Source of the DNA: SHVZ01 sp044223515
GTDB taxonomy: Bacteria > Pseudomonadota > Alphaproteobacteria > SHVZ01
Assembly: GCA_044223515.1 (NCBI GenBank)
Contig: JBGALV010000002.1
Span: forward strand, 1 to 64,000
Direction: 5' to 3'
DNA length: 64,000 bases
Below, in pieces: positions 37,421-46,968 of the stretch. The notes under the pieces were generated by a model. The model saw only the letters and a list, made by a program, of their open reading frames with translations. It did no database searches and was not told the DNA's origin. Both the position numbers and the translations under genes were made by a program. Position 1 is the first letter of the stretch; each line of letters opens with the position of its first letter.

Positions 37421-38877
37421 TGGACACCGCAGCGCCGGCTCCAAAGGCGATCTCGGTCGCGATCCTGGCGATGGGTGGCGAAGGCGGCGGCGTGCTCGCC
37501 GACTGGCTCATCGACATGGCCGAGCAGGCCCGCCTCTACGTTCAGGCGACCTCGGTGCCCGGCGTCGCCCAGCGCACCGGCGCCACGATCTACTACGTCG
37601 AGATCTTCCCCGGCTCCGCCGCGCGCCAGCCGGTGCTGGCGCTTATGCCTGTGCCGGGCGACGTCGACGTCGTGATCGCCTCCGAGCTCATGGAAGCCGG
37701 CCGCGCGATCCAGCGCGGTCTGGTGACGCCGTCGCGGACCACGCTCATCGCCTCGACCCACCGTGTCTACTCGATGACCGAGCGGACGGCGATGGCCGAT
37801 GGCCGAGTCGATTCATCCAAGCTTCTCGACGGCGCCCGCACCGCGGCGAAGCGGCTCCTGACCGCAAACTACGCCGAGATCGCCGAGAGATCCGGTAGCG
37901 TGATCAGCGCCGCCCTTTTCGGCGCGCTCGCCGCCTCCGGCCGTCTCCCCTTCCAGCGCGACGATTTCGAGGCGGCGATCCGCCGGAGTGGACTCGGCGT
38001 CGACGCTAGCCTGAAAGCATTCTCGAACGCATTCGAGACGGCAAACGGTAGCGACATCGCGAGGCCGGCTGAAGCAGCACCACCATCGCAGAGGCTGCCG
38101 CAGAGCCTCGTCGCGTCAGTAGAGGCCTTCTCGGCCGAGGCGCGCGCCACGATCGAGCACGGTTGCGCGCGCCTCGTCGACTATCAGGACGCGGCCTACG
38201 CCCAGCTCTATCTCGAGCGGCTGAAACGGTTCGTCGGCGGGGGAAAGCTGCTGGCCGAGGTCGCGCGCCATCTGGCGCTCTGGATGTCCTACGAGGACAT
38301 CGCGCGCGTCGCCGATCTCAAGATCCGCCGCAGCCGCTTCGCCCGCGTGAGCGACGAGGTGCGCGCCAAGGACGACCAGATCATCCGCATCCGCGAGTAC
38401 CTGCACCCGCGCCTGCAGGAGATCGCGGATGCGATGCCCGCAGGCTTCGGGCGCTGGCTGCTGGAATCCTGGGGCGGGAAGCTGATCGAGCGCCTCACCG
38501 CCAAAGGACGTACGGTCGAGACCACGTCGATCGTCGGCTTCCTGCTGCTCTATCTCACCGCCGGACTTCGCCGTATCCGCCCGCGCTCGCTTCGTTATCA
38601 GGTCGAGCAGGCGCGGATCGAGGTCTGGCTCGCCGAGATCCGCTCGGTCCGCGATCCCGACCTAGCGCTCGCGATCGCCGAATGCCAGCAGCTGGTCAAG
38701 GGCTACGGCGACACCCATGCCCGCGGGTTCGCTAACTACGAAGCGGTGATGGCGACGCTGCCGCGGATCACAGGCAAGCCGGATGCCGCCGAGCGGCTCT
38801 CCAAGCTGCGTCAGGCGGCTCTCGCCGACGACAGCGGCGGCAAGCTCAAGGCCGCGATGGCCGATCTCGCGCCCTAG
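37420..38877 (+). CDS. iorB: indolepyruvate oxidoreductase beta subunit with long C-terminal domain
   Basis: The 485-residue protein has the gamma-type oxidoreductase domain at about 10-200 (ILAMGGEGGGVLADWLIDMA, ATSVPGVAQRTGATIYYVE) and a helical C-terminal half of about 250 residues (DUF6537-like) found in aerobic proteobacterial versions. ATG 37420 overlaps the iorA stop (TGATG). The two subunits form the enzyme complex in the cytoplasm. Its stop codon overlaps the stop of the converging SRPBCC gene in CTAG. Confidence 0.9.
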   Translation: MDTAAPAPKAISVAILAMGGEGGGVLADWLIDMAEQARLYVQATSVPGVAQRTGATIYYVEIFPGSAARQPVLALMPVPGDVDVVIASELMEAGRAIQRGLVTPSRTTLIASTHRVYSMTERTAMADGRVDSSKLLDGARTAAKRLLTANYAEIAERSGSVISAALFGALAASGRLPFQRDDFEAAIRRSGLGVDASLKAFSNAFETANGSDIARPAEAAPPSQRLPQSLVASVEAFSAEARATIEHGCARLVDYQDAAYAQLYLERLKRFVGGGKLLAEVARHLALWMSYEDIARVADLKIRRSRFARVSDEVRAKDDQIIRIREYLHPRLQEIADAMPAGFGRWLLESWGGKLIERLTAKGRTVETTSIVGFLLLYLTAGLRRIRPRSLRYQVEQARIEVWLAEIRSVRDPDLALAIAECQQLVKGYGDTHARGFANYEAVMATLPRITGKPDAAERLSKLRQAALADDSGGKLKAAMADLAP

Positions 38878-39302
38878 GAAGCCTCGATCAGCGACTTGAT
38901 CAGGTAGACCTCGAACTCGTGCGAGGCGACGAGGCGCCGCCAACGGTCGTCCGACATTCCCTTCACCCGCCAGGCGATCATCGTCAGGACCGAGGTCTCG
39001 GGCGCCGCTCCGACCCGCTCGCCCGGCAGCACGCGCGCCATGATGCGCGGTGTCAGCGCGTCCCGATCCTTGCCGAGGTGATAGTCGATCGTGCCGTGCG
39101 CCTTGTCGCCGTCGATCCGGACCCAGGTGACCGAGCCGTCGAAGATCGAGCTGCCCTCGATCAGGCCACCCTCATGCAGTACCGTCTTCCAGGTGCCGAA
39201 AGACCAGCGATCCATCGCCTTCGGGTCGGTCATGAAGGCGAAGGTACGCTCGGCCGGTGCCGCCACCTCGATCGACACCGCATGCGTGTTCGGATCCGGC
39301 AT
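38874..39302 (-). CDS. SRPBCC-family (START-like) protein
   Basis: The 142-residue protein starts with the typical strand-helix AVSIEVAAPAERTFAFMTDP, followed by beta strands and a long C-terminal helix (SHEFEVYLIKSLIEAS), matching polyketide cyclase/START-like ligand-binding folds. It probably binds a small hydrophobic molecule. It lies 12 bp downstream of hyuB on the same strand, so is likely part of that operon. No catalytic residues can be assigned. Confidence 0.8.
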   Translation of the reverse strand: MPDPNTHAVSIEVAAPAERTFAFMTDPKAMDRWSFGTWKTVLHEGGLIEGSSIFDGSVTWVRIDGDKAHGTIDYHLGKDRDALTPRIMARVLPGERVGAAPETSVLTMIAWRVKGMSDDRWRRLVASHEFEVYLIKSLIEAS

Positions 39303-39314
39303 CGACGCCTCCCC

Positions 39315-40936
39315 CTAGTCCGAAAACCCGTAGTCGCGCTTCGCTGCCTCACGGGTCACCAGGCCTGAGGTGATGTCCGCCTCGACCTTCGCCCGCGCGC
39401 GCTTCCTCGGATCGCCGAGGCCGCCGCCGCCGGGAAGCTCGACCACGAGCTTATCGCCGGCCGGAACCATATGCGTCGCCTTGGTCGCCAGGACGTGGCC
39501 GGATCCAAGCTTTGCCGATCCCTTGCGTCCGTCGGCGCCGCCGTCGCGGCCGCGCGGCGGGAAGCGCATGCGATCGAAGGTCGCCGCCGAGATCGTGAAC
39601 GGCGCCTCCTCGCTGTTGGCGATCTCGATCACCTGGCCGAGGCCGCCGCGATGCGTGCCCGGACCGCCCGAGTCCGGCAGGTACTCTTTCCGCCAGAATA
39701 CCAACGGGCTCTGGTCCTCGGTGATCTCGACCGGGATGGTACCGACGCCGCTCGGGAACGCCGTGGTCGAGAGCCCGTCCTTGCCCGGCCGAGCCCCGAC
39801 GCCGCCGAGGCCGACATTCATCACGTTGAAGCGCGCGGCATTCGCGACCTTGGCATCGCCCGTGCGGCCATGCGCGCTGCCCATCGCCAGCACCCAGATG
39901 CTTCCGGCGCTTTCCGCCGGCACGGAGTCCGGCAGCGCCTGCGCCAAGCAGCCGAAAGCAATATCGGGCAGCATCTGACCGACGACATGACGCGCAGTCA
40001 CCGGCGATGGGCGGGTCGGATCGACGATTGAGCCGGCCTCGGCCAACACCTTGAACGGCTCGAGCGAGCCGGCGTTGTTCGGAACTGCCGGCGCGATCGC
40101 GCATTTGAGCCCGAACACCGTATAGGCGTCGGTGTAGCACTTGGGCGAGTTGATGCCGAAGATCGAGGCCGGCGAGCTGCCGGCATAGTCGACCGTGATC
40201 TCGCCGCCGCCGACACGCATCTCGGCCTTGAGCAGGATCGGCGCGTCGTAGCCGTCGAGGTTCATCTCGACCCGGTATCGTCCGTCCGGCACGCGCGCGA
40301 TCGCCTCGCGGGTCGCCGCGCGCGAATTATCGATGATGTGGACGGCGAGTTCCTCGATCGACGCGAGATCGAACTCCGCCATCATCCCGACCAGACGATC
40401 GACGCCGACATCGTTGCAGCTGACCAGCGACAGGATATCGCCGCGCACCTCGACCGGGTTCCGGCTGTTGGCGGTGACGATCGCCAGCACATCCTCGTTG
40501 AGGCCGGCCTTCGAGCGGAGACGCAGATGCGGGATCAGCGTCCCCTCCTCGAACACCGACCGCGCATCGGCCGAGAAGCCGATGCCGCCGACATCGACCA
40601 TGTGGCAGGTGGAGGCGAACAGCGCGACCGCCTTGTCGCCGATGAAGGCCGGAGTCACCACGACGAAGTCGAACAAGTGATCGTCGCGACCGGGAAGTGC
40701 CGCATGAAATGGCCGACCGCGGCCGCCATCGTGTTGACATGGCCCGGCGTGCCAGTCACAGCCTGGGCCAGCATGCGGCCGTCGAGGTCGTAGACGCCGG
40801 CCGAAAGGTCGCCGGCCTCTCGCGCGACATGGCCAAAGGCGGTGCGCAGCAGTGCCTGTGCCTGCTCCTCGACCACGGCGATCAGCCGGTTCCACATGAC
40901 CTGCATGCGGATGGCCTTCAGCGAATTATCGGGCAT
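39315..40936 (-). pseudogene. hyuB: hydantoinase B/oxoprolinase family subunit, broken near N-terminus
   Basis: The N-terminus is readable from ATG 40936 (MPDNSLKAIRMQVMWNRLIA ... HFMRHFPVATI) to about 40685. The rest follows in another frame from about 40684 (HLFDFVVVTPAFIGDKAVAL) to 39315. The conserved segment expected between them, a Gly-Asp...Asn-Asp-Pro...Gly motif of about 15 residues, is missing. So a deletion of a length not divisible by three appears to have removed it. It overlaps hyuA by 11 bp. HyuAB complexes hydrolyse N-methylhydantoin, 5-oxoproline or carboxylate aryl ketones with ATP. As read, no active subunit would be made. Confidence 0.8.
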
Positions 40937-43013
40937 GGCGTGCCTCCATGACGATATCGCCGCGCGCATTGACCGTCGCACCGAAGCTGGCAGGGACGAT
41001 CGTCGTCGTCTCGTCCTCGACGATCACTGCCGGCCCATCGATGCCGACGCCGGGCTTGAGGTCGGTACGCACGTAGATCAGCATCTCGACCAGCTCGCCC
41101 TTCGCCGGCTCGTAGACCGCGCGGCGTCCAATGGGCGCTGCAGTTCCTGTTCGCTTCGCCACCGCGATCTTCGCCGGCGGCTCCGTGACCGTCGACACGG
41201 TCACCGACCAGGTGACGATCTCGACCGCCATGTCCGGCAAGTGCAGGCCATAGATCTGGCGATAGCGATCCTCGAAGCGTTTCCGCAGGTCAGTAAGGTC
41301 GTTCTCGGCAAGCGCCCGGTTCGGCAGGCTCATCGGCAGCTCGTGGCCCTGGCCGACATAGCGGACGTCGACAAGGCGCATCTCGGTCAGAGCCGCCTTC
41401 CCTGCCCCCGCCGAAACCACTGCATGTGCCTCTTCGCGCAACGACGTAATCAGGCGGTTGGCCTCGCCGAGGTCCGGCTGCGTCAGCGGCACACGCCAGC
41501 TCCGCACCACTTCATAGGCGATGGGCGCGCGCAGGAAGCCGATCGCCGAGCCGACACCGGCACCGACAGGGATCAGCACGCGGCCGATGCCGAGCTTCTC
41601 GGCGAGCCGTCCCGCATGCAGAGGCGCCCCGCCGCCAAAGGCCACCATCGTGTAGCGATCGATCACCTTGCCGCGCTCGATCGCATGCACGCGCGCGGCG
41701 TTGGCCATGTTCTCTTCGACGATCTCGGAGACGCCGGTCGCCGGCCAATGATCAGCGAGGCCGAGCTTCGACCCGACATCGGCACTGAGCGCCGCGTGCG
41801 CCTTCGCCTTGTCGAGCGCGATGCGGCCGCCGGCGAAGCGCGCCGGGTCGATGCGGCCGAGCGCGACGTTGGCATCGGTGACGGTCGGCGCCTTGCCGCC
41901 GCGGCCATAGCAGGCCGGCCCCGGATCGGCGCCGGCGCTGTCGGGGCCGACGGAGATCCGCTTCATCGCATCGACACGCGCGATCGAGCCGCCACCGGCG
42001 CCGATCTCCACCATCTCGACGACCGGGATGCGGACAGGAAGGCCGCTGCCCTTCATGTCGCGGTAGATGCGCGCAACCTCGAAGCGCCGCGCCCGCTCGG
42101 GCTCGCCGTCGTCAAGCAAGCAGATCTTGGCGGTGGTGCCGCCCATGTCGAAGGCGAGCGTCGCCGGCAGGTCGCATTCCCGCGCGATCTGCCCGGCGAG
42201 GATCACACCGCCGGCAGGACCAGACTCGACCAGCCGGATCGGGAAGCGCGTCGCGTGGTCGAGCGTGGTGAGGCCGCCGCCCGACATCATCAGGAACAGC
42301 GGTGCCTTGAGGCCGATCGTGTCGAGCTGCGTGCGCAGGCGGTTGAGATAGCCTGCCATCATCGGCCGCACATAGGCGTTGGCGCAGGTGGTGGAGAAGC
42401 GTTCGTACTCGCGGATTTCCGGGCACACCTCGCTCGAGATACAGATCGTCGTGTCGGGCAGCAGCTTGGCTAGGATCTCGCGCGCACGCCGCTCGTGCTC
42501 GGCGTGCGCATAGGCGTGGATGAAGCCAATCGCGACCGCCTGGGCACCGGACGCGCGGATCGCCTCGGCGGCCTGCTTCAGGTCGTCCTCGTGCAGCGGT
42601 TCCAGCACAGCGCCCTTTGCCGAGATCCGCTCACGCACCGGGAAGCGCAGCGGCCGCGGCACCAGCGGCGCGGGCTTGTCCATGTAGAAGTCGTACTGCT
42701 CGAACCGCTTCTCGTAGCCCATCTCCAGGATGTCGCGGAGACCGGCCGTCGTGACAAAGGCCGTCTTGGCGCCCTTCCGCTCGATCAGGGCGTTGGTCGC
42801 AAGCGTGGTTCCGTGGATGAAAAGGCCGACGGACGATGGCTCCAGATTCGCCATCTCGAGCACGACGCCGATCCCTTCGATCACCCCTTCCTCAGGCGCG
42901 GCCGGGGTCGTCAGGACCTTTGTCGTGAGCCGGCCGGAGGGCGTTTCCAGCACAACGTCGGTGAAGGTGCCGCCGATGTCGACGGCGAGACGGATACGGG
43001 CATCCTCAGCCAT
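40926..43013 (-). CDS. hyuA: hydantoinase A/oxoprolinase-family ATPase subunit
   Basis: The 695-residue protein starts with the ASKHA-type phosphate motif LAVDIGGTFTDVVL, then has HGTTLATNALIERKGAKTA, FDMGGTTAKICLLDDG and a GAGGGSIARVD segment. The length is normal for HyuA. It would activate the amide carbonyl by phosphorylation for HyuB. ATG 43013 is chosen since similarity begins immediately after it. It diverges from the CDGSH-cupin gene, with a 129-bp spacer containing an imperfect GCACAATTGCGC dyad near 43114. Confidence 0.92.
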   Translation of the reverse strand: MAEDARIRLAVDIGGTFTDVVLETPSGRLTTKVLTTPAAPEEGVIEGIGVVLEMANLEPSSVGLFIHGTTLATNALIERKGAKTAFVTTAGLRDILEMGYEKRFEQYDFYMDKPAPLVPRPLRFPVRERISAKGAVLEPLHEDDLKQAAEAIRASGAQAVAIGFIHAYAHAEHERRAREILAKLLPDTTICISSEVCPEIREYERFSTTCANAYVRPMMAGYLNRLRTQLDTIGLKAPLFLMMSGGGLTTLDHATRFPIRLVESGPAGGVILAGQIARECDLPATLAFDMGGTTAKICLLDDGEPERARRFEVARIYRDMKGSGLPVRIPVVEMVEIGAGGGSIARVDAMKRISVGPDSAGADPGPACYGRGGKAPTVTDANVALGRIDPARFAGGRIALDKAKAHAALSADVGSKLGLADHWPATGVSEIVEENMANAARVHAIERGKVIDRYTMVAFGGGAPLHAGRLAEKLGIGRVLIPVGAGVGSAIGFLRAPIAYEVVRSWRVPLTQPDLGEANRLITSLREEAHAVVSAGAGKAALTEMRLVDVRYVGQGHELPMSLPNRALAENDLTDLRKRFEDRYRQIYGLHLPDMAVEIVTWSVTVSTVTEPPAKIAVAKRTGTAAPIGRRAVYEPAKGELVEMLIYVRTDLKPGVGIDGPAVIVEDETTTIVPASFGATVNARGDIVMEARHAR

Positions 43014-43142
43014 GGGCTCTGGGAACCAGGAAGAAAGTGTCGGAAGAAGGCATGCGAGGGATAAAGGCAAGAGAACAGGTTTCTTTCCTGCTTACAAGCG
43101 GCCGTTGGCCATGCACAATTGCGCGGGAAAGGGGGGTACCGG

Positions 43143-44207
43143 ATGGCCGGGGACGCGGACGTCGTCGTCGCTCAGAAGAAGCCCTGCTATTTCGAGCTCG
43201 TGGCCGGCCGCACCTATTACTGGTGCGCCTGCGGCCGCAGCCGGAAGCAGCCCTTCTGCGACGGTTCCCACAAGGGCACCGGCATCGAGCCGCTCGCCTA
43301 CAAGGCAACCCAGGCCGAGGAAGTTCTGTTCTGCGCCTGCAAGCAAACCAAGACCCCGCCCTTCTGCGACGGCTCGCACAACAACCTCTCTGACGTCTAC
43401 GACCGTGACGACCCAGACAGCCCGTCCAACCGCGCGATCCCGCAGATCACCGCCGACGCCGACGGCAAGGCGCGGCTGAACGGTGGCTGCGCGGTCTGCA
43501 CGATCGAACCCGGCACGCTCGAGCGTCGGGGCGTGCTCGGTCATCGTCGCGTCATCGGAGCGGAGGACGGCGCGCTGCACCAGTCGCTGTTCTATCTGGA
43601 GTGCGCGCGCGGCGTGTCGCCGGTGATGGGTTTCGGCGACCGGCATGTCGTGCTGTTCGTTTCCGCGGGCATCGGCCGGGTCGTGATCGCCGACCATCCG
43701 TTCACCATCGACGCCAATGCCGGGGCCTATGTCCGCCCAGGCGAGAGCTTCCGCCTGGAGAACGACGGCGACGTGCCGTTCAAGGTTTTCGCCGCCGCCT
43801 GTCCGCGCGCCGAGACGATAGAGTGGCACGACACGATGGCGTCGAACTTCGACGGCAAGCTGCCGAGGCGCGTGGTCGGGCTCGACCGCGACGCCCGCCA
43901 CACCATGGGTGACCGCTTCTTCCAGATGCTGGTCGACAAGACCATCGGCTCCGACGTCGCGACCCAATTCATCGGCGACATTCCGAAATCGAAGGCGACG
44001 CCGCATCGCCATCTCTACGAGGAGTCCCTGATCATCCTGACCGGCGAGGGCTGCATGTGGACCGAGGAGAAGAAGGCGCCGGTCAAGGCCGGCGACGTGA
44101 TCTTCCTGCCGCGCAAGCAGTTGCACTCGCTGGAATGCACCGATCCAGGCGGCATGCTGGTCGTCGGCATGATCTATCCCGGCGACAATCCGTCGATAAA
44201 CTACTGA
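43143..44207 (+). CDS. double CDGSH iron-sulfur and bicupin fusion protein
   Basis: The 354-residue protein begins with two CDGSH modules: CACGRSRKQPFCDGSH (Cys28, Cys30, Cys39, His43) and CACKQTKTPPFCDGSH (Cys64, Cys66, Cys75, His79), each expected to hold a 2Fe-2S cluster. Two cupin-like domains follow. The C-terminal one has an intact metal motif (TPHRHLYEES with GDVIFLPRKQLHSLE); the N-terminal one lacks it. It could be a dioxygenase or sugar/amino acid-modifying enzyme with its own electron carrier. ATG 43143 follows a G-rich ribosome site. It is first in an operon with a binding protein, a DUF2817 hydrolase and kynureninase. Confidence 0.88.
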   Translation: MAGDADVVVAQKKPCYFELVAGRTYYWCACGRSRKQPFCDGSHKGTGIEPLAYKATQAEEVLFCACKQTKTPPFCDGSHNNLSDVYDRDDPDSPSNRAIPQITADADGKARLNGGCAVCTIEPGTLERRGVLGHRRVIGAEDGALHQSLFYLECARGVSPVMGFGDRHVVLFVSAGIGRVVIADHPFTIDANAGAYVRPGESFRLENDGDVPFKVFAAACPRAETIEWHDTMASNFDGKLPRRVVGLDRDARHTMGDRFFQMLVDKTIGSDVATQFIGDIPKSKATPHRHLYEESLIILTGEGCMWTEEKKAPVKAGDVIFLPRKQLHSLECTDPGGMLVVGMIYPGDNPSINY

Positions 44208-44237
44208 ACAAGGTTCCGACATAAGAGGGAGGACAGG

Positions 44238-45815
44238 ATGAGGTATCTGCACGGCTTTGCCTTGGTCGCGGCACTTCTGATGGGAAGCGCGTCGGCCGAT
44301 GCGGCGAACTTCAAATGGGGCGCCGATTCCGATCCTGGCACCATGGATCCGCACAGCCGGAACGTGACGCCGACGACCTCGTTCCTCTCCAACATCTACG
44401 AGCCGCTTGTCCGCCGCGGCCGCGACATGAAGATGGAAGGCGCGCTCGCGACCTCATGGAGCAGCACCGGCCCCAACACCTGGCGCTTCACGCTCCGCAA
44501 GGACGTCAAGTTCCATGACGGGTCGCCCTTCACCGCCGACGACGTGATCTTCACGGTCGGCCGCACCCGCGGTCCCGGCTCGGCGCTTGCCGGCGTGCTG
44601 GCTTCGGTCGCCGACGTGAAGAAGGTCGACGACTACACCGTCGACTTCGTCACCAAGGGCCCGAACCCGATCCTGCCGTTCGAGTTCCTCGGCTGGCTGC
44701 AGATGTCAAAGAGCTGGGCCGAGAAGAACAACGTGGGCCAGGCCACCAACCTACAGAGCCAGCAGGCCTCCTACGCCAGCACGAACGCCAACGGCACCGG
44801 CCCCTTCATTCTCAAATCGCGGATCGCCGACTCGACGGCGGTGCTGGAGAAGAACCCGGGCTGGTGGGACAAGGTCGAGCACAATCTCGACCAGGTGACC
44901 TTCAATCCGCTCGCCAATCCCGCGACCCGCGTCGCGGCATTGGTGTCGGGCGAGGTCGACATGATCTACGGCTTCCCAGTCTCGGCCGTGCCCCAGCTCG
45001 CCCAGCGTCCGAACATCAAGGTCCACAAGGGCCCTGAGTGGCGGACCATGTATTTCGGCATGGACATGTCCAGGCCCGAGCTGATCGACGGCAACATCAA
45101 GGGCAAGAACCCGTTCGCAGACAAGCGCGTGCGCGAGGCGGTCCGCATCGCGATCGACGCCGAGGCGATCCATAACGTCGTGATGCGCGGCTTCGGCGTG
45201 GTGAACTACATCATGGCCGGCCCGGGCGTCGAAGGTTTCGATCCGGCGATCAACACCAAGCCGGCCGGCGACCTCGCCGCCGCCCAGAAGCTGATGGCCG
45301 ATGCCGGTTACGCGAGCGGCTTCGAGACCGGCATGGACTGCTCGAACGATCGCTTCATGAACGACGAGCAGATCTGCACCGCCGTCGTCTCGATGCTGGC
45401 CAAGATCAACATCAAGGTGAAGCTGCGTACGCAGCCCTTCTCTTCCTACGTGAAGCTGATCAACCCGCCCTACGAGACCAGCCTGTTCTATGTCGGCTGG
45501 GGCGGAGCCACGGGTGACGCGCACAACTACCTGATCAACCTGATGGTGACGCGTGCGCCCGGCTCGCCGCGCGGCCTGTTCAACGTCGGCGGATACTCCA
45601 ACCCGGAAGTCGACAAGCTGACCGACCAGATCCAGGTCGAGCTCGATCCGGCCAAGCGCCGCTCGATGATCGGCCAGGCACTGAAGCTGGTCCGCGACGA
45701 CGTGCCCTACGTGCCGATCATGCAGCAGGTGATCGTGTGGGCCGCCAAGGACAACATCGATCTGGTTCAGCCGTCCGACGCGTACTTCCCGCTCCGCTAC
45801 GTCCGCGTCCGATGA
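44238..45815 (+). CDS. ABC transporter family-5 substrate-binding protein
   Basis: The 525-residue product has a signal peptide (FALVAALLMGSASADA) and canonical domain order: DPGTMDPHSRN, FHDGSPFTADDVIFTVGRT, GTGPFILKSR, VREAVRIAIDAEAI, then C-lobe VGGYSNPEVDKLTDQ. It lacks permease partners nearby on its strand; the translocator at 31-35 kb could serve it. A good GGAGG site precedes ATG. A terminator-like hairpin follows, so the binding protein is probably made in excess over the hydrolase and kynureninase downstream. Confidence 0.92.
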   Translation: MRYLHGFALVAALLMGSASADAANFKWGADSDPGTMDPHSRNVTPTTSFLSNIYEPLVRRGRDMKMEGALATSWSSTGPNTWRFTLRKDVKFHDGSPFTADDVIFTVGRTRGPGSALAGVLASVADVKKVDDYTVDFVTKGPNPILPFEFLGWLQMSKSWAEKNNVGQATNLQSQQASYASTNANGTGPFILKSRIADSTAVLEKNPGWWDKVEHNLDQVTFNPLANPATRVAALVSGEVDMIYGFPVSAVPQLAQRPNIKVHKGPEWRTMYFGMDMSRPELIDGNIKGKNPFADKRVREAVRIAIDAEAIHNVVMRGFGVVNYIMAGPGVEGFDPAINTKPAGDLAAAQKLMADAGYASGFETGMDCSNDRFMNDEQICTAVVSMLAKINIKVKLRTQPFSSYVKLINPPYETSLFYVGWGGATGDAHNYLINLMVTRAPGSPRGLFNVGGYSNPEVDKLTDQIQVELDPAKRRSMIGQALKLVRDDVPYVPIMQQVIVWAAKDNIDLVQPSDAYFPLRYVRVR

Positions 45816-45837
45816 CTATTTCCTACCCCTACAGGAG

Positions 45838-45869
45838 ACGGGGACCGGCATCACTGGTCCCCGTTCTTT
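45838..45869 (+). terminator. hairpin terminator or attenuator after the binding protein gene
   Basis: ACGGGGACCGG (45838-45848) pairs with CTGGTCCCCGT (45854-45864) around loop CATCA, followed by TCTTTA. It ends 7 bp before the next start codon, so it may also limit translation of the DUF2817 gene. Confidence 0.75.
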
Positions 45870-45876
45870 ATCCGGC

Positions 45877-46968
45877 ATGAGCAGCACCCAGTTCTTTTCC
45901 AATACATACGGCGAAGCCCGGGAGAAGTTCCTGGCTGCGCTCGATCGAGCTGGGGGGATATCTCTCGCGGCCTATCCTCATCCTCTGACCGGGCCGGTGC
46001 GCGAAAGCCTCTGGACCGATGTCGGGCGCCTTGGCTCTGCCGACGCGAAGAAGCTGCTCGTTCTGATCAGCGGCACCCACGGCATCGAAGGCTTCTGCGG
46101 CTCGGGCTGCCACACCGGCTGGCTCGCCGGAGGTCACGCCGAACGAGACCTGCCTGACGGCGTCGCCGTCCTGTTCGTGCACGCCGTGAACCCGCATGGC
46201 TTCGCCTGGCAGCGGCGTGTGAACGAGGGCAACATCGACCTCAATCGCAATTTCCTCGACCACGCGAAGCCGTATCCGGTCAATGCCGACTACGTTGCTC
46301 TTCGCCAGCACATCAATCCCGAGACCTGGTCGGCCGATATCGTCGCGCGCTCCAATGCCGCGATCCGCGCGCATTACGGCAACCCGAACGGCGACTTCCT
46401 CGCCAAGGCAATCCACGGCGGGCAGTACGTCAATCCGAAGGGCACCTTCTTCGGCGGCAACGAGCCAGCCTGGTCGAACCGCACCTATCGGGAGATCGTC
46501 ACGACGTTCATGTCGCCGGCGGCTGAGATCTGCCTGATCGACTATCACACCGGCGGCGGCGTCTTCGGTTTCTGCGATCTCTTCGTCGACGACCGCACCG
46601 CCGGCACCAAGTCGCGCGACTGGTTCGAGCACTGCACGCCGATCGAGGCGGTGCCGGTCGAGCACGGTCACGCCCAAAGCGACGTGCCGGGGCTGCTGAT
46701 GTACGCGGCCCAGGACATGCTCCCCGGCCTCAAGATCACCAGCTGCCTGGTCGAGATGCGGACGCGCTCGAAGCCGAGCCTGCTCGAGCCGCTCTGCGAG
46801 GAGAACTGGCTGTTCCAGCACGGCGACCCGACCTCGCCGCGCGGGCGCGAGGTCCGGGCCCAGGTACGCGAGCTGTTCTATCCGTCCGACCCTGAGTGGA
46901 AGCCGATGGTGCTGCGGCAATCGAACGCGATGATCCGGGAAGCCCTGACCGGGCTCGGCCGCGCATGA
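45877..46968 (+). CDS. DUF2817 (M14-like) hydrolase
   Basis: The 363-residue protein matches DUF2817, a carboxypeptidase-related zinc hydrolase group: ISGTHGIEGF (His and Glu ligands), NIDLNRNFLDH, LIDYHTGGG (His ligand) and SCLVEMRT (catalytic Glu). It should cleave an amide from an amino acid-like substrate. There is no room for a normal ribosome site between the hairpin and ATG 45877, yet family similarity (FFSNTYGEAREKFL) begins right there. The next gene overlaps it by 4 bp (ATGA). Confidence 0.86.
   Translation: MSSTQFFSNTYGEAREKFLAALDRAGGISLAAYPHPLTGPVRESLWTDVGRLGSADAKKLLVLISGTHGIEGFCGSGCHTGWLAGGHAERDLPDGVAVLFVHAVNPHGFAWQRRVNEGNIDLNRNFLDHAKPYPVNADYVALRQHINPETWSADIVARSNAAIRAHYGNPNGDFLAKAIHGGQYVNPKGTFFGGNEPAWSNRTYREIVTTFMSPAAEICLIDYHTGGGVFGFCDLFVDDRTAGTKSRDWFEHCTPIEAVPVEHGHAQSDVPGLLMYAAQDMLPGLKITSCLVEMRTRSKPSLLEPLCEENWLFQHGDPTSPRGREVRAQVRELFYPSDPEWKPMVLRQSNAMIREALTGLGRA

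Noticed and set aside
46896..46965. Upstream extension of the kynureninase frame
   Set aside because: It overlaps the DUF2817 gene and has no family similarity; ATG 46965 at the ATGA junction fits.
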